This document shows, piece after piece, positions 1 to 5,884 of a DNA stretch of 7,214 nt; the first letter of the stretch is position 1, and every line of letters begins with the position of its first letter. Made by a program: the position numbers and the translations under genes. A model generated the notes under the pieces. That model was given only the letters and a program-made list of their open reading frames with translations. It searched no databases and had not been told where the DNA came from. The DNA comes from Bacteroidales bacterium GP3 (lineage in GTDB: Bacteria; Bacteroidota; Bacteroidia; Bacteroidales; Muribaculaceae). The stretch is from contig DAAK01000105.1 of assembly GCA_001701075.1 (NCBI GenBank), positions 1 to 7,214 of the forward strand. Direction: 5' to 3'.

Positions 1-86
1 TTTTCTGTATGATTTTCATACAATCTTAAACCTTAATAGGTAAAATTCCTTTTTTTTGAATCCAAAACACCCTCAGTTGTGAACTA

Positions 87-902
87 TCAGTTATGCTTGC
101 GGTGAAGATACCAATGCAAACATCCTACAAAGAGCGCACCCCCTATTATATTGCCTATGGTAGCAGGTAGAAGATTACGCCATAGACTCTCTCCTACACC
201 TATCGGAGCCCCCTCAAACATAGCGAGTGGAATATAAAACATATTGGCAATGCAGTGCTCATAACCTAACACGACAAATGCCATTACAGGCAACCAGCAG
301 CCAAAAGCCTTCTCCAAAAGATCATGACCTGCCAGCGCAAGCCATACCCCAAGGCATACAAACCAGTTGGCACCTATACCTTTCAAAAGAACTACACCCC
401 ATGGCATCGAGGTTTTGGCTATCCCAATATTTATTATGGCGCTATGCCACGGATCTACCGAAGTCAGACCTACAAGATACACCAGAAGATATGTGAATCC
501 CACAGCGCCTACAAAATTTCCTAAATACACCAGCGACCAATTGGCAAGGACAGCACCGAATCCATAATGCTTATCCATGTATGCTGGTATGAGCATAGCG
601 TTATTGCCCGTGAAAAGTTCTGCGCCTAACACCACCACAAGGATAAGGCCAATCGGAAACATTATGCCGGATAGCAGTTTGCTCATTGCAGGATTGCCCG
701 TCGTTATTTCAGGAAAACCGAATCCCACGGTGAGGGATAATATTCCTCCTATGGCAATAAACGCGCCAGCGGCAATTGCTGCCATAAACAAGCGTCCCGG
801 ATGTTTCAGAGTATTCTCTACCTTTGTGCATGCCCCCTTTATGGAAGCCTCAAGCGTCTCTGTAGGTGTCTTTATCTGCATATTTTTTATTATTTTTGTC
901 AT
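87..902 (-). CDS. Formate/nitrite transporter (FNT) family channel protein, 271 aa
   Basis: This is an inner-membrane channel of the FNT family (FocA/NirC/FdhC type), which as pentamers move formate, nitrite or similar small monovalent anions. The protein has about six hydrophobic segments, roughly at residues 37-60, 72-97, 114-147, 166-194, 203-229 and 244-265, and the 271-residue length is normal for the family. Motifs seen are AELFTGN (94-100), matching the broken second helix, NWFVCLGVW (179-187), and GYEHCIANM (213-221). H216 aligns with the conserved pore histidine (H209) of E. coli FocA. The sequence does not settle formate versus nitrite. The start at MTKIIKN gives the longest frame; a second in-frame Met (residue 8) is possible, and neither has a Shine-Dalgarno site. 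It lies 64 bases downstream of a ferredoxin gene, with a terminator hairpin in between, which suggests a link to fermentative redox metabolism (inference). Family assignment is secure; the substrate is not. Confidence 0.93.
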   Translation of the reverse strand: MTKIIKNMQIKTPTETLEASIKGACTKVENTLKHPGRLFMAAIAAGAFIAIGGILSLTVGFGFPEITTGNPAMSKLLSGIMFPIGLILVVVLGAELFTGNNAMLIPAYMDKHYGFGAVLANWSLVYLGNFVGAVGFTYLLVYLVGLTSVDPWHSAIINIGIAKTSMPWGVVLLKGIGANWFVCLGVWLALAGHDLLEKAFGCWLPVMAFVVLGYEHCIANMFYIPLAMFEGAPIGVGESLWRNLLPATIGNIIGGALFVGCLHWYLHRKHN

Positions 903-905
903 CTT

Positions 906-941
906 AAAAGAAAAGGCTCTTTTCCATATGAAAAGAGCCTT
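906..941 (-). terminator. Rho-independent terminator after the ferredoxin gene, inside the transporter leader
   Basis: A perfect 11-bp inverted repeat (AAGGCTCTTTT at 913-923 paired with AAAAGAGCCTT at 931-941) encloses a 7-base loop. Read on the minus strand the stem is followed directly by TTCTTTT, a U-rich tail. Read on the plus strand it is followed by CGATGC, so it terminates only minus-strand transcription. It begins 25 bases past the ferredoxin stop codon. The base of the stem is ten bases from the transporter ATG, so any transcript reaching the transporter from upstream carries this hairpin in its leader. Confidence 0.85.
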
Positions 942-966
942 CGATGCTTTTGCTCATTGGGGCTGA

Positions 967-1134
967 TTAGCCTTCTGAGATAGCGTCGCTCGGGCATACC
1001 TGTGCGCAGCTTCCGCAGTCGATGCAGGTGTCCGGATTGATGTGGTAGATGTCGCCCTCTGTGATTGAATCAGTAGGACATACGCTCTGGCAAGTGCCGC
1101 ATGCGACGCAGTTGTCGCCAATTACATAAGCCAT
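967..1134 (-). CDS. 2x[4Fe-4S] bacterial-type ferredoxin, 55 aa
   Basis: This small soluble electron carrier begins MAYVIGDNCVACGTC and ends SDAISEG. It contains two complete CxxCxxCxxxCP motifs, at C9/C12/C15/C19 and C37/C40/C43/C47, arranged as in clostridial-type ferredoxins of about 55 residues. Each half should bind one [4Fe-4S] cluster, with the fourth cysteine of each motif serving the other cluster, as known for this fold. Such ferredoxins exchange electrons with pyruvate:ferredoxin oxidoreductase, hydrogenases or Rnf-type complexes in anaerobes; the partner here is unknown because none is in the window. The ATG lacks a Shine-Dalgarno site but has an A-rich leader typical of Bacteroidetes. 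The gene has a strong promoter just upstream (1196-1227) and a terminator just downstream (906-941), so it is probably expressed mainly as a short monocistronic mRNA. All eight cysteines are present and nothing looks broken. Confidence 0.95.
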   Translation of the reverse strand: MAYVIGDNCVACGTCQSVCPTDSITEGDIYHINPDTCIDCGSCAQVCPSDAISEG

Positions 1135-1195
1135 AATTGTAATTCTTTTAAAGGTTTATTGTTTTTATAATCGTTTTCTGGTTGATTATTTAATG

Positions 1196-1227
1196 CAAAT
1201 TTAAACCTAAATCCACAATTAAGCAAA
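1196..1227 (-). promoter_or_regulatory. Bacteroidetes sigma-ABfr-type promoter for the ferredoxin gene
   Basis: On the minus strand a TTTG (-33 element, 1224-1227) is followed after 20 bases by TAAATTTG (-7 element, 1196-1203). This is a full match to the published Bacteroides consensus TTTG, 19-21 bp, TAnnTTTG. Transcription would begin near position 1190, leaving a leader of roughly 55 bases before the ferredoxin ATG at 1134. The elements were read by eye and there is no transcription-start evidence. Confidence 0.65.
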
Positions 1228-1315
1228 CATTCCGCCAATTTATTTCTATTTTCAATCCTAATTTAGACATAATCCAAATAAAGAACTGAATCACCCAATG
1301 GCTTTAAACAAACGA

Positions 1316-1355
1316 TTAAACACTTAAACAATTAAACGATTAAACAACTAAACAA
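1316..1355. repeat. Five-unit 8-bp tandem repeat TTAAACNN
   Basis: Five consecutive 8-bp units read TTAAACAC, TTAAACAA, TTAAACGA, TTAAACAA and CTAAACAA. Only the last two bases of each unit vary, apart from one T-to-C change in the final unit. A sixth TTAAAC lies upstream at 1304-1309, offset by 12 bases, and may be an interrupted copy. The array ends three bases from the stop codon of the M3 peptidase gene, so it would form the start of that mRNA's 3' untranslated region. I see no hairpin in it and do not know its function. Confidence 0.8.
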
Positions 1356-1358
1356 CTC

Positions 1359-3464
1359 TTATTTCTCAAAACCTCTCAGACGAAGCAATGCCTTCGCGTC
1401 GGGATTGTGACCACGGAATTTCTTGAAGAGCACCGATGCATCCTCATCGTCGCCTGCCTCAAGGATATTCTTCTTGAAACTATCAGCTGTCTTCTTATCG
1501 AAAATACCCTGTTGCTGGAAGAGTTCCCATGCATCTGCCTCAAGCACCTGTGCCCAAAGATATGTGTAATATCCGGAGGCATATCCATCATCTCCGAAGA
1601 TATGCTTGAAGTATGGTGAACGGTAACGGTAAGTGATTTCTTCCGGCATACCTACCTTCTCTGCAAAAGCTGCCTCAAAACCTGGCACGTCTACCCCTTC
1701 GCCATCTGTCTTGCCCCATGCAAGGTCAAGAAGCGCTGCTCCGGCAAGCTCTGTCGTAATGAAGCCCTGATTAAACTTGGAAGCATCCTGAATCTTCTGA
1801 ATCATCTCCTCGCTGATAGGCTCACCAGTCTTATAATGCTTTGCATAGTAGCGAAGCACTTCTGGAGAAGTAGCCCAATGCTCATTTATCTGAGAAGGCA
1901 ACTCCACGCAGTCACGGTCTACATTGGTGCCGGCAAGTGTCTTATATTGAGATCTGCCGAGCATTCCCTGAAGTGCATGTCCGAATTCGTGGAACATAGT
2001 CTCCACCTCATCAAGTGTCAACAGAGCTGGAACATCACCGGCAGGACGTGAGAAATTGCAAACGTTATAGACAATCGGACGCTTCATCTGTCCATCCTCA
2101 TACATTCCGGCAGACTGCATCTGCTCCATCCATGCTCCCTGCACCTTTGAATTGCGTGGGAAATAATCTGTCATAAAGACAGATATGTGCTCACCGGTCT
2201 TTGCATCTTGCACATCGTAAACGGTGACTTCATCCATATACTTAGGCGCATCTGGCATTTCCACAAGCTTAATGCCATAGAGTTTCTCAGCACAGTAGAA
2301 GAGCCCATTCTTTACATTCTCAAGTGAGAAATAGGGCTGGATGTCGGCGTCGCTAAGGCCAAACTTCTGTTCCTTAACTTTTCCTGCATAGTAATAGTAA
2401 TCCCATGGAGCGATCTTGAAACCACCTCCATTTGCATCTACATATGCCTGCATATCAGCAACTTCTTCATGTGAACGCTTCACTGCCGGCTCAAACACTT
2501 GCAGTAGGAGGCTCTCTGCTGCTTCCGGAGTCTTTGCCATCACCTTGGCTGTCTGCATCTGAGCAAAGTTATCGAATCCCATAAGCTTTGCTTTCTCAGC
2601 ACGTAGCTTCACTATCTTCTCGATTACAGGGTAATTGCTGTTGGCGCCATAGCTGGCAAGGGTAGTGTAGCCCTTGTAGATTGCTTCGCGAAGACCACGG
2701 TTGTCGGCTGATTCAAGCACCGGCAGACGACTCGGTGCGCGAAGTGTGAACACCCAAAGGCCGTCAAGACCACGTGCGGTGGCTTCCTCAGCTGCTGCAG
2801 CAACTACATTCTCTGGAAGTCCGGCAAGATCTTCCTTGTCATAGACTGTCACAAAAAATTCGTTGGTCGCATTGAGAAGATTCTTGTTAAACTGTATGAA
2901 GAGCTTTGAAAGCTCATCGTTGATCTTGATCAGTTGCTCTTTCTTTTCTGGTGAAAGTGCAGCACCTTGCTCAGCAAACTGACGATAGTATTTCTCTACA
3001 AGACGTTTTTGCACAGGTGTCAGACCCATCTTGTCGCGCATGTCATAGATCGATTTGATGCGGTCGAAGAGCTGCTGATTGAGCATCACCTTGTTTTGCG
3101 CATCGTTGAGAAGTGGAATTGCCTCCTCTGCCATCGCTGCAAATTCTGGAGTTTTCATACAGCTGTCGTAGTGATAGAAGACACTTGTGACGCGCTCCAG
3201 AATCGGAGACAGGTTTTCGAGTGGAACAATAGTGTTGTCGAAATCCGGTGTTGCACGATTGCGCAGGATGTTTGCAAGATTCTGCTCCTGCTGCTCTATT
3301 CCTGCCTTGATTGCCGGAATGAAATCAGATGTCTTGATCTGTTCAAATGGAGGAATCTCATACTTTGCAGTATAAGGCTCCAAGAAAGGATTGCTTTCTG
3401 CCATTGCTGTCATTGTCGAGGCTGCCACAAGTAAAGAAGCCGCCATTACTTTAATTTTTCCCAT
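1359..3464 (-). CDS. dcp: Secreted M3-family zinc metallopeptidase, peptidyl-dipeptidase Dcp type, 701 aa
   Basis: This is a peptidase of family M3 (thimet oligopeptidase/Dcp group), which trims short peptides; Dcp members remove C-terminal dipeptides. Residues 1-22 form a signal peptide (positive MGKIK, hydrophobic core, AMA before ES), so the mature enzyme is probably periplasmic. The mature N-terminus NPFLEPYTAKYEIPPF is typical of Dcp proteins. The catalytic zinc site is HEFGH (H492, E493, H496), with a third ligand at E521 in VELPSQINEHW. The 25-residue gap from H496 to E521 equals that in E. coli Dcp. The tyrosine-rich segment GYASGYYTYLWAQV (627-640) matches the substrate-binding loop of the family. 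The length is close to E. coli Dcp (681 aa) plus the export signal. The frame is intact, with an A-rich leader and no Shine-Dalgarno site. It lies 116 bases downstream of a glycosyltransferase gene with repeats between, so it is probably a separate unit. Family is certain; Dcp rather than oligopeptidase A is likely. Confidence 0.95.
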   Translation of the reverse strand: MGKIKVMAASLLVAASTMTAMAESNPFLEPYTAKYEIPPFEQIKTSDFIPAIKAGIEQQEQNLANILRNRATPDFDNTIVPLENLSPILERVTSVFYHYDSCMKTPEFAAMAEEAIPLLNDAQNKVMLNQQLFDRIKSIYDMRDKMGLTPVQKRLVEKYYRQFAEQGAALSPEKKEQLIKINDELSKLFIQFNKNLLNATNEFFVTVYDKEDLAGLPENVVAAAAEEATARGLDGLWVFTLRAPSRLPVLESADNRGLREAIYKGYTTLASYGANSNYPVIEKIVKLRAEKAKLMGFDNFAQMQTAKVMAKTPEAAESLLLQVFEPAVKRSHEEVADMQAYVDANGGGFKIAPWDYYYYAGKVKEQKFGLSDADIQPYFSLENVKNGLFYCAEKLYGIKLVEMPDAPKYMDEVTVYDVQDAKTGEHISVFMTDYFPRNSKVQGAWMEQMQSAGMYEDGQMKRPIVYNVCNFSRPAGDVPALLTLDEVETMFHEFGHALQGMLGRSQYKTLAGTNVDRDCVELPSQINEHWATSPEVLRYYAKHYKTGEPISEEMIQKIQDASKFNQGFITTELAGAALLDLAWGKTDGEGVDVPGFEAAFAEKVGMPEEITYRYRSPYFKHIFGDDGYASGYYTYLWAQVLEADAWELFQQQGIFDKKTADSFKKNILEAGDDEDASVLFKKFRGHNPDAKALLRLRGFEK

Positions 3465-3515
3465 ATTATATTGTTTTTGTTGTTTCTGTCTTAATTAAAA
3501 AATCTATACAGAATG

Positions 3516-3580
3516 ATTATGCATTATGAATTATGACTTGCTTTAGCTTGAGCGTAGCTAATTATGCATTATGCATTGAT
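3516..3580. repeat. AT-rich 13-bp direct repeats bracketing a stem-loop
   Basis: The 13-mer ATTATGCATTATG occurs exactly at 3516-3528 and again at 3561-3573, each followed by further degenerate copies (AATTATGA, CATTGAT). Between them an inverted repeat pairs TTAGCT (3543-3548) with AGCTAA (3556-3561) around a 7-base loop. The block fills the gap between the glycosyltransferase stop codon and the peptidase leader. On the minus strand the stem is not followed by a T-run, so I do not call it an intrinsic terminator. Function unknown. Confidence 0.6.
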
Positions 3581-4330
3581 TTAAAGTTTCCCTCGCTTTA
3601 TAGCCCTCGGAAGAAAGCTCATATGCGCCACTATAGCCTTCAGTGTCCCATAATGCGACGCCATTATCTTAAATCTTTCCATAAGCGACGCCTTCTTGTT
3701 ATGGTCGGTCATTCCATCAGCCAGATAATCGATCGTGACTCTCTTGAGATTTACCCTATTGCCTGCCCTTGAGGCTTTTATGCAACGGATACACCAATCA
3801 TAATCAGCAGAAAAACGATAGTCAGTGTCATAAAGTGGCGATATGTCTCTCCTCACCATAAAAGCTTGATGGCAAATGAGCATTCCTTTTCTGAAACTGT
3901 CCACTGTCAGTATCTCTGGTGCTGAAAGATGACGCGGACCAATTCTCTTACCCTCAATATCTACAATGTCTGTGTCGCCATACACTATATCCGGATTCTG
4001 ACTCTCTATTGCATCTGCATAAGCACTTAGAGTATCTGAAGCGTGAAACTTATCCCCAGAGTTCAAGAATATAAGGTAGCGGCCACAGGCAAGTTTTATT
4101 CCCTTGTTCATGGCATCATAGAGCCCATTGTCAGGCTCGCTTATGATTCGAAGACCGGAAGTGCCCAACTTTCGTCCTATCAATATAGTATCGTCGGTGG
4201 AAGCTCCATCTACTATGATATGCTCGAAGTCAGTAAAAGTCTGCTCGGCCACAGACTCCATCGTAAGAGGGAGCGTTTCCGATGCGTTGAAGGTGATCGT
4301 TATCACCGATATGAGAGGTCTTTTTTCCAT
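3581..4330 (-). CDS. Family 2 glycosyltransferase (WcaE-like), 249 aa
   Basis: This is a cytoplasmic GT2 (GT-A fold) glycosyltransferase, an inverting enzyme that transfers a sugar from a nucleotide-sugar donor onto a growing surface glycan. The N-terminus LISVITITFNASETL starts the Rossmann-like core. DGASTDDT (41-48) is the nucleotide-binding segment, and SEPDNGLYDAMNKG (64-77) is the signature of the WcaE-like subgroup. NSGD (90-93) sits where the metal-binding DxD lies. SADYDW (174-179) is the catalytic-base region. The C-terminal 35 residues are basic and partly hydrophobic, consistent with peripheral membrane attachment, and I see no transmembrane helix. The 249-residue length is normal for the subgroup. 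The upstream propeller gene ends 64 bases before this start, with no promoter-like element between, so co-transcription is likely. Donor and acceptor sugars cannot be told from sequence, and no other surface-polysaccharide gene is in view, so this transferase stands alone here. Confidence 0.92.
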   Translation of the reverse strand: MEKRPLISVITITFNASETLPLTMESVAEQTFTDFEHIIVDGASTDDTILIGRKLGTSGLRIISEPDNGLYDAMNKGIKLACGRYLIFLNSGDKFHASDTLSAYADAIESQNPDIVYGDTDIVDIEGKRIGPRHLSAPEILTVDSFRKGMLICHQAFMVRRDISPLYDTDYRFSADYDWCIRCIKASRAGNRVNLKRVTIDYLADGMTDHNKKASLMERFKIMASHYGTLKAIVAHMSFLPRAIKRGKL

Positions 4331-4333
4331 ATT

Positions 4334-4367
4334 TTAACCCTATCTTATAACCCCATAACCCTATAAA
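4334..4367. repeat. Degenerate ATAACCC tandem repeat before the glycosyltransferase gene
   Basis: The spacer upstream of the glycosyltransferase start contains TTAACCCTATC, TTATAACCCC, ATAACCCT and ATAAACC in succession, an imperfect tandem array of an ATAACCC core. On the minus strand it reads as repeated GGGTTAT ending three or four bases before the glycosyltransferase ATG, so it forms the whole ribosome-approach region of that gene. Similar short arrays are common in Bacteroidales spacers as far as I recall. No function is assigned. Confidence 0.5.
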
Positions 4368-4370
4368 CCT

Positions 4371-4392
4371 CAACTTTCGCAAGCGAAAGTTG
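4371..4392. repeat. Perfect 10-bp inverted repeat (stem-loop) after the propeller gene
   Basis: CAACTTTCGC (4371-4380) and GCGAAAGTTG (4383-4392) are exact reverse complements separated by two A residues. A realistic RNA hairpin has a 9-bp stem and the tetraloop CAAG or, on the minus strand, CTTG. It begins two bases past the propeller stop codon. No U-tract follows on the minus strand (AGGTTTATAGGG), so it may act as an mRNA 3'-end stabiliser or processing site, or be a mobile repeat, rather than a classical terminator. A degenerate relative lies at 5739-5760. Confidence 0.7.
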
Positions 4393-4394
4393 AA

Positions 4395-5711
4395 TTAAAA
4401 TTCTATCTCAAGCACATAGATTGGTTCAGTGTGCGTTGATGTATCAGCTACTTTTTCTCCATCTCCTTGATGTGAAGCTTGGACAAATACATTCAGTTTC
4501 CGTTTCTCATTCCAAAGATTCATATCATACGAAGGTTCCCAGGCATCGACACTGAAATCCGTCATATCAATGATTTTCCAGTCTTTTTTACCGAGGTGCG
4601 GGGTATATGCAACACTTACCTTGCTTCCCCTTTCTTGATCACGGAATACGTAGCAGGCCTTCTTTCCATCAGAGACTATTCGAGGTCGGGCTATAGGAAT
4701 CATCTTCGTCCCTCCACCCGACAATGAAAACGGTTCTGACCGGCTACCGACTGTACTCATGTTCCAGTTCTTGCCATCGTGCCATACCAATCTGTATTGC
4801 GGCACCATGCTCTCCTGATCTCTCCAATATGTGGCGATGAAAGGATGTCCATCGCTGTCGGCCGTCATACTTGTCTGATTGATAAGCTCTGAATTCTGGG
4901 GTATTTCCCAAGCTATCTCTGCGCTTTCCATCGTTATCGGCAACTGATAGTCGGAGCCATCACTGCGCTGCCAAGTGCGACCTCCATCTTTCGATTGGGC
5001 ATAGCAAAGATCATGATTAGTCTCCACAAGCCAAGTCTCACGCCAAACCCATGAGAGATGAAGTATACCTTTCGGATCCGCATACATCTGCCAATATGCA
5101 TTGCGCTTTCCTTCCCCATCGAGGAGTATATCATGGAGTCTATTCCATTGCCTTGCTTTTGTATCGTAATGGTTCAAAACGAGATTTCCTCTTCCTGAGG
5201 CTCCCGAACGATAGGCAAATATCAAATCTCCATTTGGCATTGTATAAAATTCTGGATACGTCACATCCTGCTCATCACTTCCGGTCATAGGGATCAATTC
5301 CCCGAGTTCAAGACTCCCAGGAGCCATAGATTTGGCATAATGCAATGGATGTCCATGATGATCAAACGATACGTGGATATATCCGTCACCATCCACTCCG
5401 ATGCTTATCACATTGTGAGCGTCTATGATATTCCCTTTATATTGAGTCTTGTGAAGCGTCCATTCGTCAGAGCCGACCTTTCGCTGTCCGAGTGTCACAA
5501 ACCCTTCCGGATCATAGTAAGATATATATTGTGTATCACCATGAGTGGCAAGAGAACTGCCACGGAAAACCGCCGTATTGACTGATGTCGCGGCATAGCC
5601 TTCCCCTACCTCACTCAGTTTTCCCTTCAATCCTTTAGCTGACGAAAACAGTGATACCCCAATAAGCATCATCGATAACATCACATATTTCATCAAGCTA
5701 TTTCTCATCAT
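4395..5711 (-). CDS. Secreted BNR-repeat beta-propeller protein (BNR_4-like, sialidase superfamily), putative glycan-active enzyme
   Basis: This exported protein of about 438 residues resembles the BNR_4 group of beta-propellers, whose relatives include sialidases and propeller-fold glycoside hydrolases and polysaccharide lyases (GH145, PL24, PL25, PL27). A signal peptide is visible (RNSLMKYVML, hydrophobic core, FSSA then KG). A perfect Asp-box, SKDGGRTW, lies at 240-247. Repeated blade-like strands (DGDGYIHVSF, PNGDLIFAYR, PKGILHLSWV, SDGHPFIATY) recur every 50-80 residues. DAHN (97-100) and a histidine cluster (H113, H118, H119, H121, H124) resemble the histidine-rich region of BNR_4 enzymes and may be catalytic (inference). 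I start at ATG 5711; ATG 5708 and ATG 5693 are also good, and 5693 gives the tightest signal peptide. A TTG at 5741 extends the frame but is doubtful. A strong promoter lies at 5771-5802, and the glycosyltransferase follows in the same direction. Substrate unknown; it may be a non-catalytic binder. Confidence 0.8.
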   Translation of the reverse strand: MMRNSLMKYVMLSMMLIGVSLFSSAKGLKGKLSEVGEGYAATSVNTAVFRGSSLATHGDTQYISYYDPEGFVTLGQRKVGSDEWTLHKTQYKGNIIDAHNVISIGVDGDGYIHVSFDHHGHPLHYAKSMAPGSLELGELIPMTGSDEQDVTYPEFYTMPNGDLIFAYRSGASGRGNLVLNHYDTKARQWNRLHDILLDGEGKRNAYWQMYADPKGILHLSWVWRETWLVETNHDLCYAQSKDGGRTWQRSDGSDYQLPITMESAEIAWEIPQNSELINQTSMTADSDGHPFIATYWRDQESMVPQYRLVWHDGKNWNMSTVGSRSEPFSLSGGGTKMIPIARPRIVSDGKKACYVFRDQERGSKVSVAYTPHLGKKDWKIIDMTDFSVDAWEPSYDMNLWNEKRKLNVFVQASHQGDGEKVADTSTHTEPIYVLEIEF

Positions 5712-5738
5712 CCTATTTACAAATAAACTTATAAATCT

Positions 5739-5760
5739 CAACTTCCAAAAGTGAGAGTTG
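5739..5760. repeat. Degenerate copy of the 4371-4392 inverted repeat, in the propeller gene leader
   Basis: CAACTTCCA (5739-5747) and TGAGAGTTG (5752-5760) form a 9-position inverted repeat with two mismatched positions. Aligned without gaps to the repeat at 4371-4392, the flanks also match: TATAAA then CTCAACTT on the left and AGTTGAATT on the right in both. The copy lies between the predicted promoter and the ATG of the propeller gene, so it would be in the mRNA leader. One copy is therefore at each end of this gene. Confidence 0.5.
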
Positions 5761-5770
5761 AATTGATTTA

Positions 5771-5802
5771 CAAAAATAACTAATTTTAATTAAGGCTACA
5801 AA
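5771..5802 (-). promoter_or_regulatory. Bacteroidetes sigma-ABfr-type promoter for the propeller gene
   Basis: On the minus strand TTTG (5799-5802) is followed after exactly 20 bases by TATTTTTG (5771-5778), a full match to the Bacteroides TTTG, 19-21 bp, TAnnTTTG consensus. The start site would fall near 5765, giving a leader of about 55-70 bases that includes the degenerate hairpin at 5739-5760. An imperfect palindrome, GGCT, nine bases, AGCC (5794-5810), covers the -33 element and could be an operator. A second TAnnTTTG (TAAATTTG) overlaps it at 5799-5806 but lacks a good -33 partner. No equally good promoter is seen for the divergent porin; the best plus-strand candidate is TCATTTTG at 5827-5834 with a poor -33. 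Confidence 0.6.
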
Positions 5803-5884
5803 TTTAAGCCAAATTTTCTTTAAATCATTTTGAACTTATTAACGTGATTTAAGGTTATTATAGCATAATTAAACGATTTCAGCT

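Noticed and set aside
6..22. Perfect 7-bp inverted repeat (TGTATGA, TTT, TCATACA) as a terminator for the transporter gene
   Set aside because: It lies 65 bases past the transporter stop codon, and on the minus strand the stem is followed by GAAAA, not a T-run. The stem is also AT-rich and weak, and the window edge hides what follows.
577..966. Open frame of 129 codons on the plus strand
   Set aside because: It lies antisense to the clear transporter gene and terminator, and its translation resembles no family I know; it is an overlap artefact.
1304..1355. CRISPR-like array
   Set aside because: Units are only 8 bp with no spacer sequence between them and no cas gene nearby.
2967..3434. Open frame of 155 codons on the plus strand
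   Set aside because: It is antisense to the N-terminal half of the M3 peptidase. The cysteine- and histidine-rich translation is what the opposite strand of a glutamine/lysine/alanine-rich helical protein gives, and there is no promoter or leader.
3485..3512. TAGATTTT as the -7 element of a peptidase promoter
   Set aside because: It misses the final G of TAnnTTTG and no TTTG or TTG is found 19-21 bases upstream, so it is too weak to list.
5712..5741. TTG start at 5741 extending the propeller protein by ten residues
   Set aside because: The extension runs through the degenerate hairpin repeat and adds RFISLFVNR ahead of an already good signal peptide. ATG codons at 5711, 5708 and 5693 are better starts.
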